A DNA stretch of 64,000 bases from a virus: positions 1 through 64,000 of the IMG/VR virus record IMGVR_UViG_3300050821_016057; one strand, given 5' to 3'. This document shows, piece by piece, positions 40,601 to 48,264 of the stretch. The position numbers were made by a program, and so were the translations under genes. The notes beneath the pieces were generated by a model that was not told the DNA's origin, did not search any database, and saw only the letters and a program-made list of their open reading frames with translations. The first letter of the stretch is position 1; every line of letters starts with the position of its first letter.

Positions 40601-40809
40601 GCGGGCTCCCCCGCGAGGAGAGGCGGCGGCGGATCTTGGCCGCGCTGGAGGAGACAAGCGGGGTGGTCAGGCGGGCGGCCACCAACTTGGGGATCCACAA
40701 CACGCTGATCTGCTACCACATCCGGGAGCTGGGGATGCGCGGCGAGGTGGAGCGGATCCGGAACCGGTGGAGGCGATTCCTGCTAACCGGGCGCGATGGC
40801 GCGGCATAA
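40585..40809 (+). CDS. Fis-type helix-turn-helix protein 1
   Basis: GTG 40585 starts a 74-residue protein within the end of the primase gene. Residues 17-50 (AALEETSGVVRRAATNLGI, then NTLICYHIRELGM) match the Fis-family HTH: helix, SG turn, AA..LGI, recognition helix, LGM. The C-terminus is basic. It is a good candidate DNA-binding regulator, possibly for the 18-bp palindrome. A related protein follows. Confidence 0.65.
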   Translation: MPLNLGGLPREERRRRILAALEETSGVVRRAATNLGIHNTLICYHIRELGMRGEVERIRNRWRRFLLTGRDGAA

Positions 40810-40811
40810 GG
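40801..40811 (+). promoter_or_regulatory. Early-type promoter motif GCGGCATAAGG
   Basis: CATAAG at 40805-40810, overlapping the stop of HTH gene 1 and 19 nt before ATG 40830. GTGGAG is the Shine-Dalgarno. Confidence 0.5.
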
Positions 40812-40829
40812 GTAGGGTGGAGAACGACG

Positions 40830-41123
40830 ATGGACATCCCCGAGCTCATCAGGACGGACCCGGAGGAGGCCCGGCGGGCGCTGCGCGAGGCGTTCCTGAA
40901 GTCGGGGGCTCTGCAGCGGGAGGCGGCCCTGCTATACCAGGTGGGGCCCTGGACGTTCTGCCGGTGGGTGGCGCAGCTGGGGTTGTCGGAGGAGTTCAAG
41001 CAGCTGACCATGCGGGCGAAGCGGGAGGGTTGGATCAGCCCGGTGGACCAGCGGGGCAAGCGGGGGCCGGACCGGCAGAAGCGGGCCCCGAGGACGAAGA
41101 GGAAGGGACGGAGGACGAGGTGA
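40830..41123 (+). CDS. Fis-type helix-turn-helix-like protein 2
   Basis: The 97-residue product has REAFLKSGALQREAALLYQVG, then TFCRWVAQLGL, which follows the same spacing as the HTH of the previous gene (SG..., EAA, LGL). The tail is very basic (KRGPDRQKRAPRTKRKGRRTR) and should bind DNA non-specifically. With its neighbour it forms a pair of diverged paralogues. Confidence 0.5.
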   Translation: MDIPELIRTDPEEARRALREAFLKSGALQREAALLYQVGPWTFCRWVAQLGLSEEFKQLTMRAKREGWISPVDQRGKRGPDRQKRAPRTKRKGRRTR

Positions 41124-41650
41124 GCGCGGCGAGGAACCTGGAGCAGCTTTTCGCGGCGGCGAGCACGGCCAGCGCGAGCCTGATGGAGGGGCGGGACCTG
41201 GCGCGCCAGCACTCCGTCCGGGCGATCCGCGAGGTCGAGCGGCGCCTGCGTTCCGCCATCGCGGGCGACACGCTCCGCGGGATGAGCAACTTGTTCCCGG
41301 TGAGGGGGGCGATCGCCCAGCAGGCGGCGCGCGTGGTCGGCCGGGAGGGGGCGCACACCGACTTCTTCGCCCAGGCGATGCGCAAGCTGGACGAGCCGGT
41401 GCCGTTCGGCCGGTCCGCGATGGTGCTGACCAAGGAGGGGGAGCTGATGGTTTTCGAGGTCGGGGAGCGGGGCGAGTTCTCGTCCCGGCCGGCCGAGGAC
41501 GGCGAGCTGACCGCGCAGGACCTGGACGCGGTCCTGCACACCGTCCGGGCCGTGCTGGAGCGGCACGTCCAGCGGGCCGAGCGGACGGCCGCCAACTACG
41601 CGAGAATCTCCGGGATGGCCGCCCAGCTGGGCCGGCTGCTTGGCCCCTGA
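41120..41650 (+). CDS. Hypothetical helical protein
   Basis: GTG 41120 overlaps the preceding stop. The 176-residue product is mainly helical (SARNLEQLFAAASTASASL; LDAVLHTVRAVLERHVQRAE) with a short strand pair in the middle (SAMVLTKEGELMVFEVGERG). No family is recognised. A structured non-coding region follows. Confidence 0.5.
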   Translation: MSAARNLEQLFAAASTASASLMEGRDLARQHSVRAIREVERRLRSAIAGDTLRGMSNLFPVRGAIAQQAARVVGREGAHTDFFAQAMRKLDEPVPFGRSAMVLTKEGELMVFEVGERGEFSSRPAEDGELTAQDLDAVLHTVRAVLERHVQRAERTAANYARISGMAAQLGRLLGP

Positions 41651-41723
41651 AGCCTGCCGCCCGCGTGCCCGATCTTCCCCCGGATCGGCAGCGGGCGGTG
41701 GGGCTCCAGCGGCCGAGCGGGGA

Positions 41724-41741
41724 CCCAAACCCGGGTTTGGG
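41724..41741. repeat. 18-bp palindrome, copy 11
   Basis: In the long leader region upstream of the DUF932-like gene, 30 bp before TTGCAG. An A-run, not a T-run, follows, so it is not a terminator. Confidence 0.95.
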
Positions 41742-41771
41742 GAAAAAAGAACGAGGGGGTGATAAAAAGAC

Positions 41772-41800
41772 TTGCAGCCCAAGCGGGAAGGGTCCATAAC
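41772..41800 (+). promoter_or_regulatory. Promoter TTGCAG-N17-CATAAC
   Basis: The only CATAA-type box with a clear -35. It would give a leader of about 155 nt. Confidence 0.5.
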
Positions 41801-41963
41801 AAGGTTCGTAGGGCGGCGCTGAAAAGAGGGGCGCCACTCCACCACCTGATGGCATGCAGGTTCAGGATGGGGTACCCGTGAGGGCCCGGACGGTGCTTGT
41901 GACGCCCCTCTCTTCGACACCCTCGAACCAACACCCGCGCTGAGGCGCAGAAAGAGGAACCCC

Positions 41964-43121
41964 ATGCTTCACCACCACGGACCCGCAGGCACCTACGACG
42001 TCGCAGCATCCGAGGCCGCCACGCGCGCCCGCTCGCTCATGGAGCAGAAGATCGAGACCGGCAAGCAGTCGGCCATCCAGCTGTACGAGCGCGTGCACGC
42101 CGCGGTCCCGGTCGACGCGATCGTCCGCGGGCGCGGGCTCGCGTTCCAGTACGGGGTCGGCCCCGAGGACATGCCGGTCAGCGTCTCGGCGGGCGGCAGC
42201 CCGATGGGCATCCACCGGCACGCGCTCCAGCAGATGGCCGGCAAGGCCGGCATCCCGGGCCAGTACCTGGCCGAGTTGGTCGGCGCCCCCGAGGGGTGGA
42301 AGCGCGAGCTGGCGGCCCGGACGCTCACCGACCACTTCACCCGCACGCAGGTCGTGCAGCGCGAGGACCTGTCCGGGTCCCGCCACCTGGTGCGGGCGGT
42401 CAACGGGGAGGTGCGCGGCTTCCTGAGCGACCGGTACCGCCGGCTGGACTCGCGCCCGCTGCTCGAGGCGTTCGCCGAGGGCTGCCGGGAGCTGGGCGCG
42501 GTGCCGGTCGAGGGGACGACCACGGACGTGCGCGTGGCCCTCAAGGCGTACCTGCCGATGGTGTTCGAGCCCGTCCCCAACGAGGTGATGTGCCTGGGGG
42601 TCGAGTGGAGCAACAGCGACTTCGGGGCGGGCAAGCACGCGCTCCGCGCGTTCATCTACCGGCTCTGGTGCGCGAACGGGGCGGTCATGGAGGACGCGAT
42701 GAGCCAGGTGCACCTGGGCGGCCGGCTGGCCGACACGATCGAGTTCAGCGACCGGACCTACGCGCTCGACACGCGCGCCTCGGTCAGCGCGCTCCGGGAC
42801 GTGGTGGCGGGCACGCTCGGGCCGAAGTCGGTCAACACCCTACTGGCCACCATCCGGGCGGCCGACGAGAAGAAGGTCGAGTGGCGCTCGGTGAGCACGC
42901 TCCTCGGCAAGAAGCTCCTGAAGGAGGAGCTGAAGGCGGCCCGGGACGCGTTCGACAGCGAGGACGTGATCAACCTGCCGGCCGGCAAGTCGATCTGGCG
43001 GGTCAGCAACGCGATCAGCTGGATCGCGGGCAAGACCGAGGACCAGGACCGCAAGTTGGAGCTGCAGAGGCTGGCGGGCGCGGTCATCCACGGCAAGAGC
43101 GAGGAGGCGGTGGCGGCCTGA
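41964..43121 (+). CDS. DUF932-like phage/plasmid protein
   Basis: The 385-residue protein has features of DUF932 proteins found in phages and plasmids: SGSRHLVRAVNGEVRGFLSDRYRRLDS, a middle LGVEWSNSDFGAGKHALRAF with RLWCANGA, and a C-terminal helix-rich part. The GVEWSNSDFG and N-GA segments are typical. Their biochemical role is not known; they are often highly expressed early. The structured leader upstream suggests special control. Confidence 0.7.
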   Translation: MLHHHGPAGTYDVAASEAATRARSLMEQKIETGKQSAIQLYERVHAAVPVDAIVRGRGLAFQYGVGPEDMPVSVSAGGSPMGIHRHALQQMAGKAGIPGQYLAELVGAPEGWKRELAARTLTDHFTRTQVVQREDLSGSRHLVRAVNGEVRGFLSDRYRRLDSRPLLEAFAEGCRELGAVPVEGTTTDVRVALKAYLPMVFEPVPNEVMCLGVEWSNSDFGAGKHALRAFIYRLWCANGAVMEDAMSQVHLGGRLADTIEFSDRTYALDTRASVSALRDVVAGTLGPKSVNTLLATIRAADEKKVEWRSVSTLLGKKLLKEELKAARDAFDSEDVINLPAGKSIWRVSNAISWIAGKTEDQDRKLELQRLAGAVIHGKSEEAVAA

Positions 43122-43139
43122 GTCGAGGGGGGTGGGAGA

Positions 43140-43228
43140 CCGCCCCCGCACCGCCTGATCGGCATCGCGCTCGCAACCCCTAGGCAGGGGCGGAGGGGCG
43201 CGCCGGGGTTCGACTCCCCGGGGGGCGA
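43140..43228 (+). other. tRNA-like T-arm and acceptor element
   Basis: CGGGG-TTCGACT-CCCCG (43204-43220) is a perfect T-arm; CGCCCCC (43141-43147) can pair with GGGGGCG (43221-43227) as a 7-bp acceptor. The 56 nt between them do not fold into proper D and anticodon arms, so this is not a normal tRNA. Part can fold instead as CCGCCCC/GGGGCGG. Confidence 0.35.
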
Positions 43229-43290
43229 CGAAGTTGCAGTGCGGGCGCTGAGGCGCCCGAGGTGAAGGACAACCGAGGACGGTGACCAGG

Positions 43291-43938
43291 ATGGCGAGAG
43301 AGATCGAAGGGCCGGCGTTCCGCTTGAGGGACGGTCGGAGCACGTACGGCGAGTTCGCCCGGGAGACCCGGGAGCGCTGGGTGGCGATGGCCCGGTGGTT
43401 GATGCGGCGGTGGCGGGTGCCGGGTTGGGTGGACGTCGAGGACGTCGTCCAGGAGCTGATGATCGGGGCGTGGCGGGGGTGCTTCGAGTACCAGGAGGGC
43501 CGGGGGACGAGGTCGCTGGGCGGGCACGTCGAGTACGTGGCCACCGACAAGGCGAAGAAGCGGATGCACAAGTGGCGGGGCGCGCTCCTGCACGGCAACC
43601 CGGACGCCGAGGACGGGCATATGGACGTCCCGTTCTGCGTGGTCGAGGACGGGGACGGTTGGGTGGACACGCTGTCGAACGTGCCGCCCGGGCAGGAGGA
43701 CGCGCTGATGCGCCGGCAGAGCGGGCGGGCGGTGCTCCGGCAGTGCCAGTCGATCGAGGAGCTGCTGGTCGTGCAGGCGCTGGCCGAAACCGAGAGCTTC
43801 ATCGGGTCGGCCGCCCTGATCTACGGGGACGAGGACTCGCGGCAGCTGCTCGAGCTTAGGAGCGAGGAGCACGCCGCGCAGGTGGTGGTGAGGACCGCGT
43901 ACGCGGTGGTGGACAGGATTCAACTCGAGGCAGCATGA
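43291..43938 (+). CDS. Sigma-70 family-like protein
   Basis: I place the start at ATG 43291; GTG 43282 is the alternative. In the 215-residue product, residues about 25-100 (RWVAMARWLMRRW, DVEDVVQELMIGAW, GGHVEYVATDKAKKRMHKW) fit sigma region 2: a helix, the conserved D-x-EDxxQE motif, and the -10 recognition helix. The C-terminal 70 residues are helical and could be a diverged region 4. It may redirect RNA polymerase to one of the two promoter classes. Its stop overlaps the next ATG. Confidence 0.6.
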   Translation: MAREIEGPAFRLRDGRSTYGEFARETRERWVAMARWLMRRWRVPGWVDVEDVVQELMIGAWRGCFEYQEGRGTRSLGGHVEYVATDKAKKRMHKWRGALLHGNPDAEDGHMDVPFCVVEDGDGWVDTLSNVPPGQEDALMRRQSGRAVLRQCQSIEELLVVQALAETESFIGSAALIYGDEDSRQLLELRSEEHAAQVVVRTAYAVVDRIQLEAA

Positions 43939-45107
43939 GGGAGACGACCATGGAGACGAGCAAGCAGAAGACGAACGCGACGACGGGGATCATCTTGGCG
44001 ATGCTGGACCGGCCCCGGATGCTGAAGGCCGCCAACGCGGCGGGGCTGATGACCGAGGGCAAGTCGGACGAGCAGCTGAGCGTGGCCCTCTTCGCCCACT
44101 ACCTGAAGGGGGTGGGGAACGACTCGGCCAAGCTGGTCGAGTGCGACATGTGCCTGGGGCGCTCGCCCGAGGCGCTGGAGGGGTGCCCGTACTGCCTGGA
44201 GGACCCGGCGGCGGGCGCGAAGGGGTCGCCGAAGGCGGCCGAGACTGGTAAGGGTCAACACCCCAAGGAGAAGGCGCACATGAACAAGACGACGACGAAG
44301 GAAGAGGCCCCGCAGAAGTCGCTGATGCTGGCCGGCGGCACCGGGCTGGCGACCGTCACCCCGATCGGCAAGGACTTGTCGAAGCTGACCGAGAAGACGC
44401 TCGACCACGCGGTTAAAGAGGTGCAGGTCGCCAAGGCGGAGGCGAGCGGCTCGATGTGGAAGCTGGGCGGGAAGATCGCCGCCATCTACGACGGGCAGCT
44501 CTGGAAGCTCCGCAGCGAGGACGGCAAGCCGCGCTACAAGACGCCGGACGCGTTCTGCGTGGCCGAGCTGGGGATGTCGGTCACCCACGCGTGGTCGCTG
44601 ATGGACCTGCACAAGAAGTTCACCGAGGCCGAGGTGGCCAAGTTCGGGACCAGCAAGCTGGGCCTGCTCCTGCAGGCGCCCGAGGCGGCCCGCCCGGCCA
44701 TCCGGGAGTCGATCGAGAAGGGGGCGACCAAGCAGGCGGTGGCCGCCGAGGTCAAGCGCGCCAACCAGGGCAAGGAGACGGTCCAGCGCCGGGACGGCAA
44801 GGAGCAGAAGAGTTCCGCCCCGACCCGCGCCAAGAACCGCGCTGAGGGCAAGAAGGAGAAGCCGGCCCTGAGGGCGGGCCGCGCCACCATCACGATCGCC
44901 AACATGACGGGTAGCCAGACGATCCCGATGTGGAAGAAGGCGAGCATGGTCGGGGACGACAAGAAGGAGTGGGTGCGCGCCAAGCGGATCGCGGACGTGC
45001 CGACCTGCCGGATGGAGCTGGCCAACGACGTCGTGCAGGACTTCACGCTGGTCGAGCACACGGACGGCACGCTCAAGCTGAAGATCGTCACCGCGCGCGC
45101 CGAGTAG
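43935..45107 (+). CDS. Two-domain hypothetical protein with internal start
   Basis: ATG 43935 overlaps the sigma-like gene stop (ATGA). The 390-residue product has an N-terminal domain with CDMC and CPYC (zinc site), a disordered linker, and a second domain (VTHAWSLMDLHKKFTEAEV, then FGTSKLGLLLQAPE) that looks like a helical nucleic-acid-binding fold. At 44280 an in-frame ATG follows AAGGAG by 9 nt, so a 275-residue short form is likely made too. Function is unknown. Confidence 0.55.
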   Translation: MRETTMETSKQKTNATTGIILAMLDRPRMLKAANAAGLMTEGKSDEQLSVALFAHYLKGVGNDSAKLVECDMCLGRSPEALEGCPYCLEDPAAGAKGSPKAAETGKGQHPKEKAHMNKTTTKEEAPQKSLMLAGGTGLATVTPIGKDLSKLTEKTLDHAVKEVQVAKAEASGSMWKLGGKIAAIYDGQLWKLRSEDGKPRYKTPDAFCVAELGMSVTHAWSLMDLHKKFTEAEVAKFGTSKLGLLLQAPEAARPAIRESIEKGATKQAVAAEVKRANQGKETVQRRDGKEQKSSAPTRAKNRAEGKKEKPALRAGRATITIANMTGSQTIPMWKKASMVGDDKKEWVRAKRIADVPTCRMELANDVVQDFTLVEHTDGTLKLKIVTARAE

Positions 45108-45109
45108 GA

Positions 45110-45127
45110 CCCAAACCCGGGTTTGGG
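45110..45127. repeat. 18-bp palindrome, copy 12
   Basis: Two bases after the preceding stop and 10 bp before CATAAG at 45138. Confidence 0.95.
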
Positions 45128-45133
45128 GGGCGG

Positions 45134-45144
45134 GCGGCATAAGA
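45134..45144 (+). promoter_or_regulatory. Early-type promoter motif GCGGCATAAGA
   Basis: CATAAG at 45138-45143, directly followed by a hairpin; the polymerase ATG is at 45202. Confidence 0.5.
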
Positions 45145-45180
45145 GAAGGGCTCCACCCATTGGGGGTGGGGCCTTTTCTC
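45143..45180 (+). terminator. Hairpin with T-tract upstream of polymerase gene
   Basis: GGCTCCACCC (45149-45158) pairs with GGGTGGGGCC (45164-45173), then TTTTCTC; the outer bases GAGAA/TTCTC extend the stem. It begins right after the promoter box, so it may stop upstream transcripts or act as an attenuator. Confidence 0.6.
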
Positions 45181-45201
45181 GTTTCGTGCGATGGAGCCCG
45201 G

Positions 45202-48200
45202 ATGGCGAAGGACAGGGAGTACGTGAACGCGTTCGTGGACGGGCAGGACCTGGTCCGGCTGTTCCGGGAGCCGGGCGGTCAGGTGATGGCGGTCCGGAAG
45301 CCGGCCGAGTGGAGCGGGTTCATCCGCAGGGACGAGGTGGCGCCCGAGCTGGTCCGGGAGCTGAGGACGAGCGCGGTCATCCGGGGGATCCGGGAGGAGG
45401 GCGCGCACCTGCGGCTGACGTGGACGAGCCCGGAGGTGCGCCGGCAGTATTGCACCCACCCCGAGTCGCCGCTCCAGAAGGGCGGGGTGACCGTCTACGA
45501 GGGGGACGTGGACCCGGTGCGCCGGCACTTCACCGACACCGAATCGAGGATCGCCCGGCCGCGCCGCTGCTACCTGGATATCGAGACCGACAGCCGGGTG
45601 CCGTTCAGCCGGAAGGAGGAGATGCGCCTGCTCAGCTGGGCGGTGGTCGACCACGACACGGGCGAGCGGTGGAGCGGGGTGCTGGGCGAGTGGAGCGACC
45701 GGTCGGAGCGGGAGCTGCTCAAGGGGATGTGGGCCGCGCTGGGGCCGTTCGACCAGGTGTGCGGGTGGTACCTGGACGGGTTCGACGCGCCGGTCGTCTT
45801 CGCTCGGTCGGCGCTCCACAAGCTGCCGACGGACGCGCGGCGGTGGCTGTGGTTGGACCACCTGGAGGTGTTCCGGAAGATGAACCAGCACTCGGCCGAG
45901 TCTGGTGATGAGAAGCGGAGCATGCGCCTGGAGGACATCGGCCAGTCGGTGACCAAGCGGGGCAAGCTCAAGACCCCCGACTGGGTGGTGGCCCGGTTCG
46001 GGGACCGGAGCATGGGCGAGCTGTCCTACCAGCTCTGGGAGGCGGGGGGCGAGTTCCGGGACCTGCTGGTCCGGTACAACGAGGAGGACACGGACCTGCT
46101 CCGGCTGATCGAGCTGGAGACCGGGTACCTGGACCTGTTCGGGACGCTCTGCGAGGCGTGCCGGCTGTTCGCCGACACCCGGAGCCTCAACCCGACCCAG
46201 CAGATGGACGGGTTCATGCTGCGCCTCGGGTCGCGGCGGGACTACCGGTTCCCGACCAAGCTGTTCAATAACGCGGGCGTGAAGTTCAAGGGCGCGTTCG
46301 TCATGCAGCCCACCGTGCTCGACAAGGGCTGGAGGGACGAGCACGGGATGCGGGACGGGATCCTTCGCAACGTGCACGTGTGCGACTACTCGGCCATGTA
46401 CCCGTCGATCATCCTGACTTGGAACATGAGCCCGGACACCAAGGTGTGGAGCGGGCCGGCCAACGGGCCGATCCCGGAGGGGATGTGCCGGGCGCCGCTC
46501 ACCGGGATCTGCTTCCGGACCGGGGTGGAGGGGATCCTGCCCACCGCGATCAAGGAGATGCTCCGACTGCGGAAGTACTGGAACGACTTGAAGGCGAGCC
46601 TGCCGCCCGGGACGCCCGAGTGGCATGACGCCGACCGGAGGAGCACCGCCTACAAGGTGGCGGTGAACGCGTTCTACGGGGTGGTGGGGAGCCCGTTCAG
46701 CCGGTTCTTCGACAAGCAGATCGCCGAGTCGGTCACGCAGTGCGGGGTGTGGCTGCTGAAGCGGACCTTGCACGAGGCCGAGCAGCGCGGGTTCCAGGCC
46801 GTGTACGGGGACACCGACTCGGGTTTCGTGGCCGGGGTGGACCGGCTGGTGTTCGCCGAGTTCGTCCGGTGGTGCAACGACGAGCTGTACCCGGGGATGC
46901 TGGCCGGCCAGCAGTGCACCGAGAACCACGTCAAGCTCGCGTACGAGAAGGAGTTCGACCGGATCGTGTTCACGTCGGCCAAGAGATATTGTGGTAATTT
47001 CCGACATTATAAGTGGTCGACCACCTGCACGTGCGACGTGACCAAGAAGGGCAAGACCCAGCCGGGCGCGCTCGACGTCAAGACGATGACCTGCAAGGAC
47101 TGCGGGACCCGGCACGACGTCCTGCCCCCGATCCGGAGCGAGCCGGAGATCAAGGGGATCGAGTACAAGCGGGGGGACGTGCTCAAGATGGCGGCCGACC
47201 TGCAGGCGGTGGCGATCGACATGCTGGTGGGGGGGCTGCAACGGTCGGAGTCGGGCGTGACCGAGCGGATGGAGGACTACCACGGGGTGCTGAGCCGGAT
47301 CCGGCAGCGCGTGCTCGAGCACCCGCTCGAGCTGGGGGACGTCAAGCTGTCCAAGGGGCTCAGCAAGCCGCTCAAGGAGTACGTGGCCAAGAAGAAGCAG
47401 GACGGGGAGGACGCGGGCCAGCCCCCGCACGTGGTGGTGGCCCACTTGCTGAAGCAGCGCGGGCAGGACGTGCAGCCCGGGACGCGCATCGACTACTTCG
47501 TGCAGGACGGGGCGGCGAGCCCGATGCGGGTGTTGCCGGCCGAGGACTGGAAGGGGGAGTGCGACCGGTACTACCTGTGGGAGTCGCTCGTGTACCCGCC
47601 GACCCAGCGGCTGCTGGAGGCGGCGTTCCCGGACCGGGGGTGGGACGAGTGGGCGAAGGTCCGCCCCAAGAAGCCGACGAGGGCCGAGCTGAAGGCGGCC
47701 GCCCAGCCCGACCTATTCGCGCCCAAACCCAAGGCCTCGGCGACCCCCGGGAGGGCTCTGGCGACCCGGAGGCGCCCTACCCCCCAGGTGGAGCTGCCGG
47801 AGGCTCCTAGGGTCATCCAGGCGCCAGCAGCGGGCCCGCCGGCTGCCGCCGATCGCCCCGTACTGGCCGAGGTGCTGCCGGCTGAGTCGTTGCTGCCTAC
47901 TGAGCGGGAGATGTTCCAGGCGCTGAGGGACGCGCCGATCCCGACCTTTCGGGAGCTGTATCACCTACCGGAGCCGTACGTGCTCCGGGTGGACGAGGCG
48001 TCGCTGGGGGACAGCCCGGTCGCGTACGAGAGCATGCTGCTGTCGCTGCGGGCGGTCTTGCTCCGCCACCCTGGCGAGCATCCTTTGGACCTGGTTCTGC
48101 GCCTTCGGTCGGGCGCGGAGGCGGTGCTGTCGCTGCCCTACCGGGTTCGGGTGTCGCCCGTGCTGGAAGACGAGCTGTCTGGGTACCGGGCGCGGCATAA

Positions 48201-48264
48201 GGGTACTCATGAAGAAGCGGAGCGAGGTGGGAAAGGCGCTGGAGGGGGCTCAGAAGCTGGTTGA
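45202..48264 (+). CDS. B-family DNA polymerase with DnaE-like C-terminal domain
   Basis: ATG 45202 starts a 1020-residue protein. Exonuclease motifs: YLDIETD near 123, GWYLDGFDAP near 193, YNEEDTD near 293. Polymerase motifs: DYSAMYPSII near 394 (A), KVAVNAFYGVVGS near 484 (B), YGDTDS near 534 (C). After about residue 830 comes a Pro/Ala linker, then residues about 920-1000 (LLSLRAVLLRHPGEHPLDLV, then YRVRVSPVLEDEL) that look like the extreme C-terminal domain of bacterial DnaE. This end is not part of known family B polymerases and may bind a host replisome part. It overlaps the next gene by 56 nt. Confidence 0.9.
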   Translation: MAKDREYVNAFVDGQDLVRLFREPGGQVMAVRKPAEWSGFIRRDEVAPELVRELRTSAVIRGIREEGAHLRLTWTSPEVRRQYCTHPESPLQKGGVTVYEGDVDPVRRHFTDTESRIARPRRCYLDIETDSRVPFSRKEEMRLLSWAVVDHDTGERWSGVLGEWSDRSERELLKGMWAALGPFDQVCGWYLDGFDAPVVFARSALHKLPTDARRWLWLDHLEVFRKMNQHSAESGDEKRSMRLEDIGQSVTKRGKLKTPDWVVARFGDRSMGELSYQLWEAGGEFRDLLVRYNEEDTDLLRLIELETGYLDLFGTLCEACRLFADTRSLNPTQQMDGFMLRLGSRRDYRFPTKLFNNAGVKFKGAFVMQPTVLDKGWRDEHGMRDGILRNVHVCDYSAMYPSIILTWNMSPDTKVWSGPANGPIPEGMCRAPLTGICFRTGVEGILPTAIKEMLRLRKYWNDLKASLPPGTPEWHDADRRSTAYKVAVNAFYGVVGSPFSRFFDKQIAESVTQCGVWLLKRTLHEAEQRGFQAVYGDTDSGFVAGVDRLVFAEFVRWCNDELYPGMLAGQQCTENHVKLAYEKEFDRIVFTSAKRYCGNFRHYKWSTTCTCDVTKKGKTQPGALDVKTMTCKDCGTRHDVLPPIRSEPEIKGIEYKRGDVLKMAADLQAVAIDMLVGGLQRSESGVTERMEDYHGVLSRIRQRVLEHPLELGDVKLSKGLSKPLKEYVAKKKQDGEDAGQPPHVVVAHLLKQRGQDVQPGTRIDYFVQDGAASPMRVLPAEDWKGECDRYYLWESLVYPPTQRLLEAAFPDRGWDEWAKVRPKKPTRAELKAAAQPDLFAPKPKASATPGRALATRRRPTPQVELPEAPRVIQAPAAGPPAAADRPVLAEVLPAESLLPTEREMFQALRDAPIPTFRELYHLPEPYVLRVDEASLGDSPVAYESMLLSLRAVLLRHPGEHPLDLVLRLRSGAEAVLSLPYRVRVSPVLEDELSGYRARHKGTHEEAERGGKGAGGGSEAG
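48192..48202 (+). promoter_or_regulatory. Early-type promoter motif GCGGCATAAGG in polymerase gene
   Basis: CATAAG 48196-48201 lies inside the polymerase coding region, 7 nt before ATG 48209. Position relative to the start is the same as at intergenic sites. Confidence 0.5.

Larger units (their letters stand above)
41651..41963 (+). promoter_or_regulatory. Non-coding region with hairpin, palindrome, promoter and structured leader
   Basis: No gene seen. It holds a strong stem CCGCCCGC/GCGGGCGG with an inner CCGATC/GATCGG stem (about 41655-41695), palindrome copy 11, a promoter TTGCAG (41772-41777)-N17-CATAAC (41795-41800), and a long leader in which AGAGGGGCG (41825-41833) can pair with CGCCCCTCT (41903-41911). 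The gene starts at 41964. Confidence 0.5.

Noticed and set aside
43140-43228. Functional tRNA gene
   Set aside because: The T-arm and acceptor fit, but no acceptable D-arm or anticodon stem-loop can be built from the 56 bases between them.
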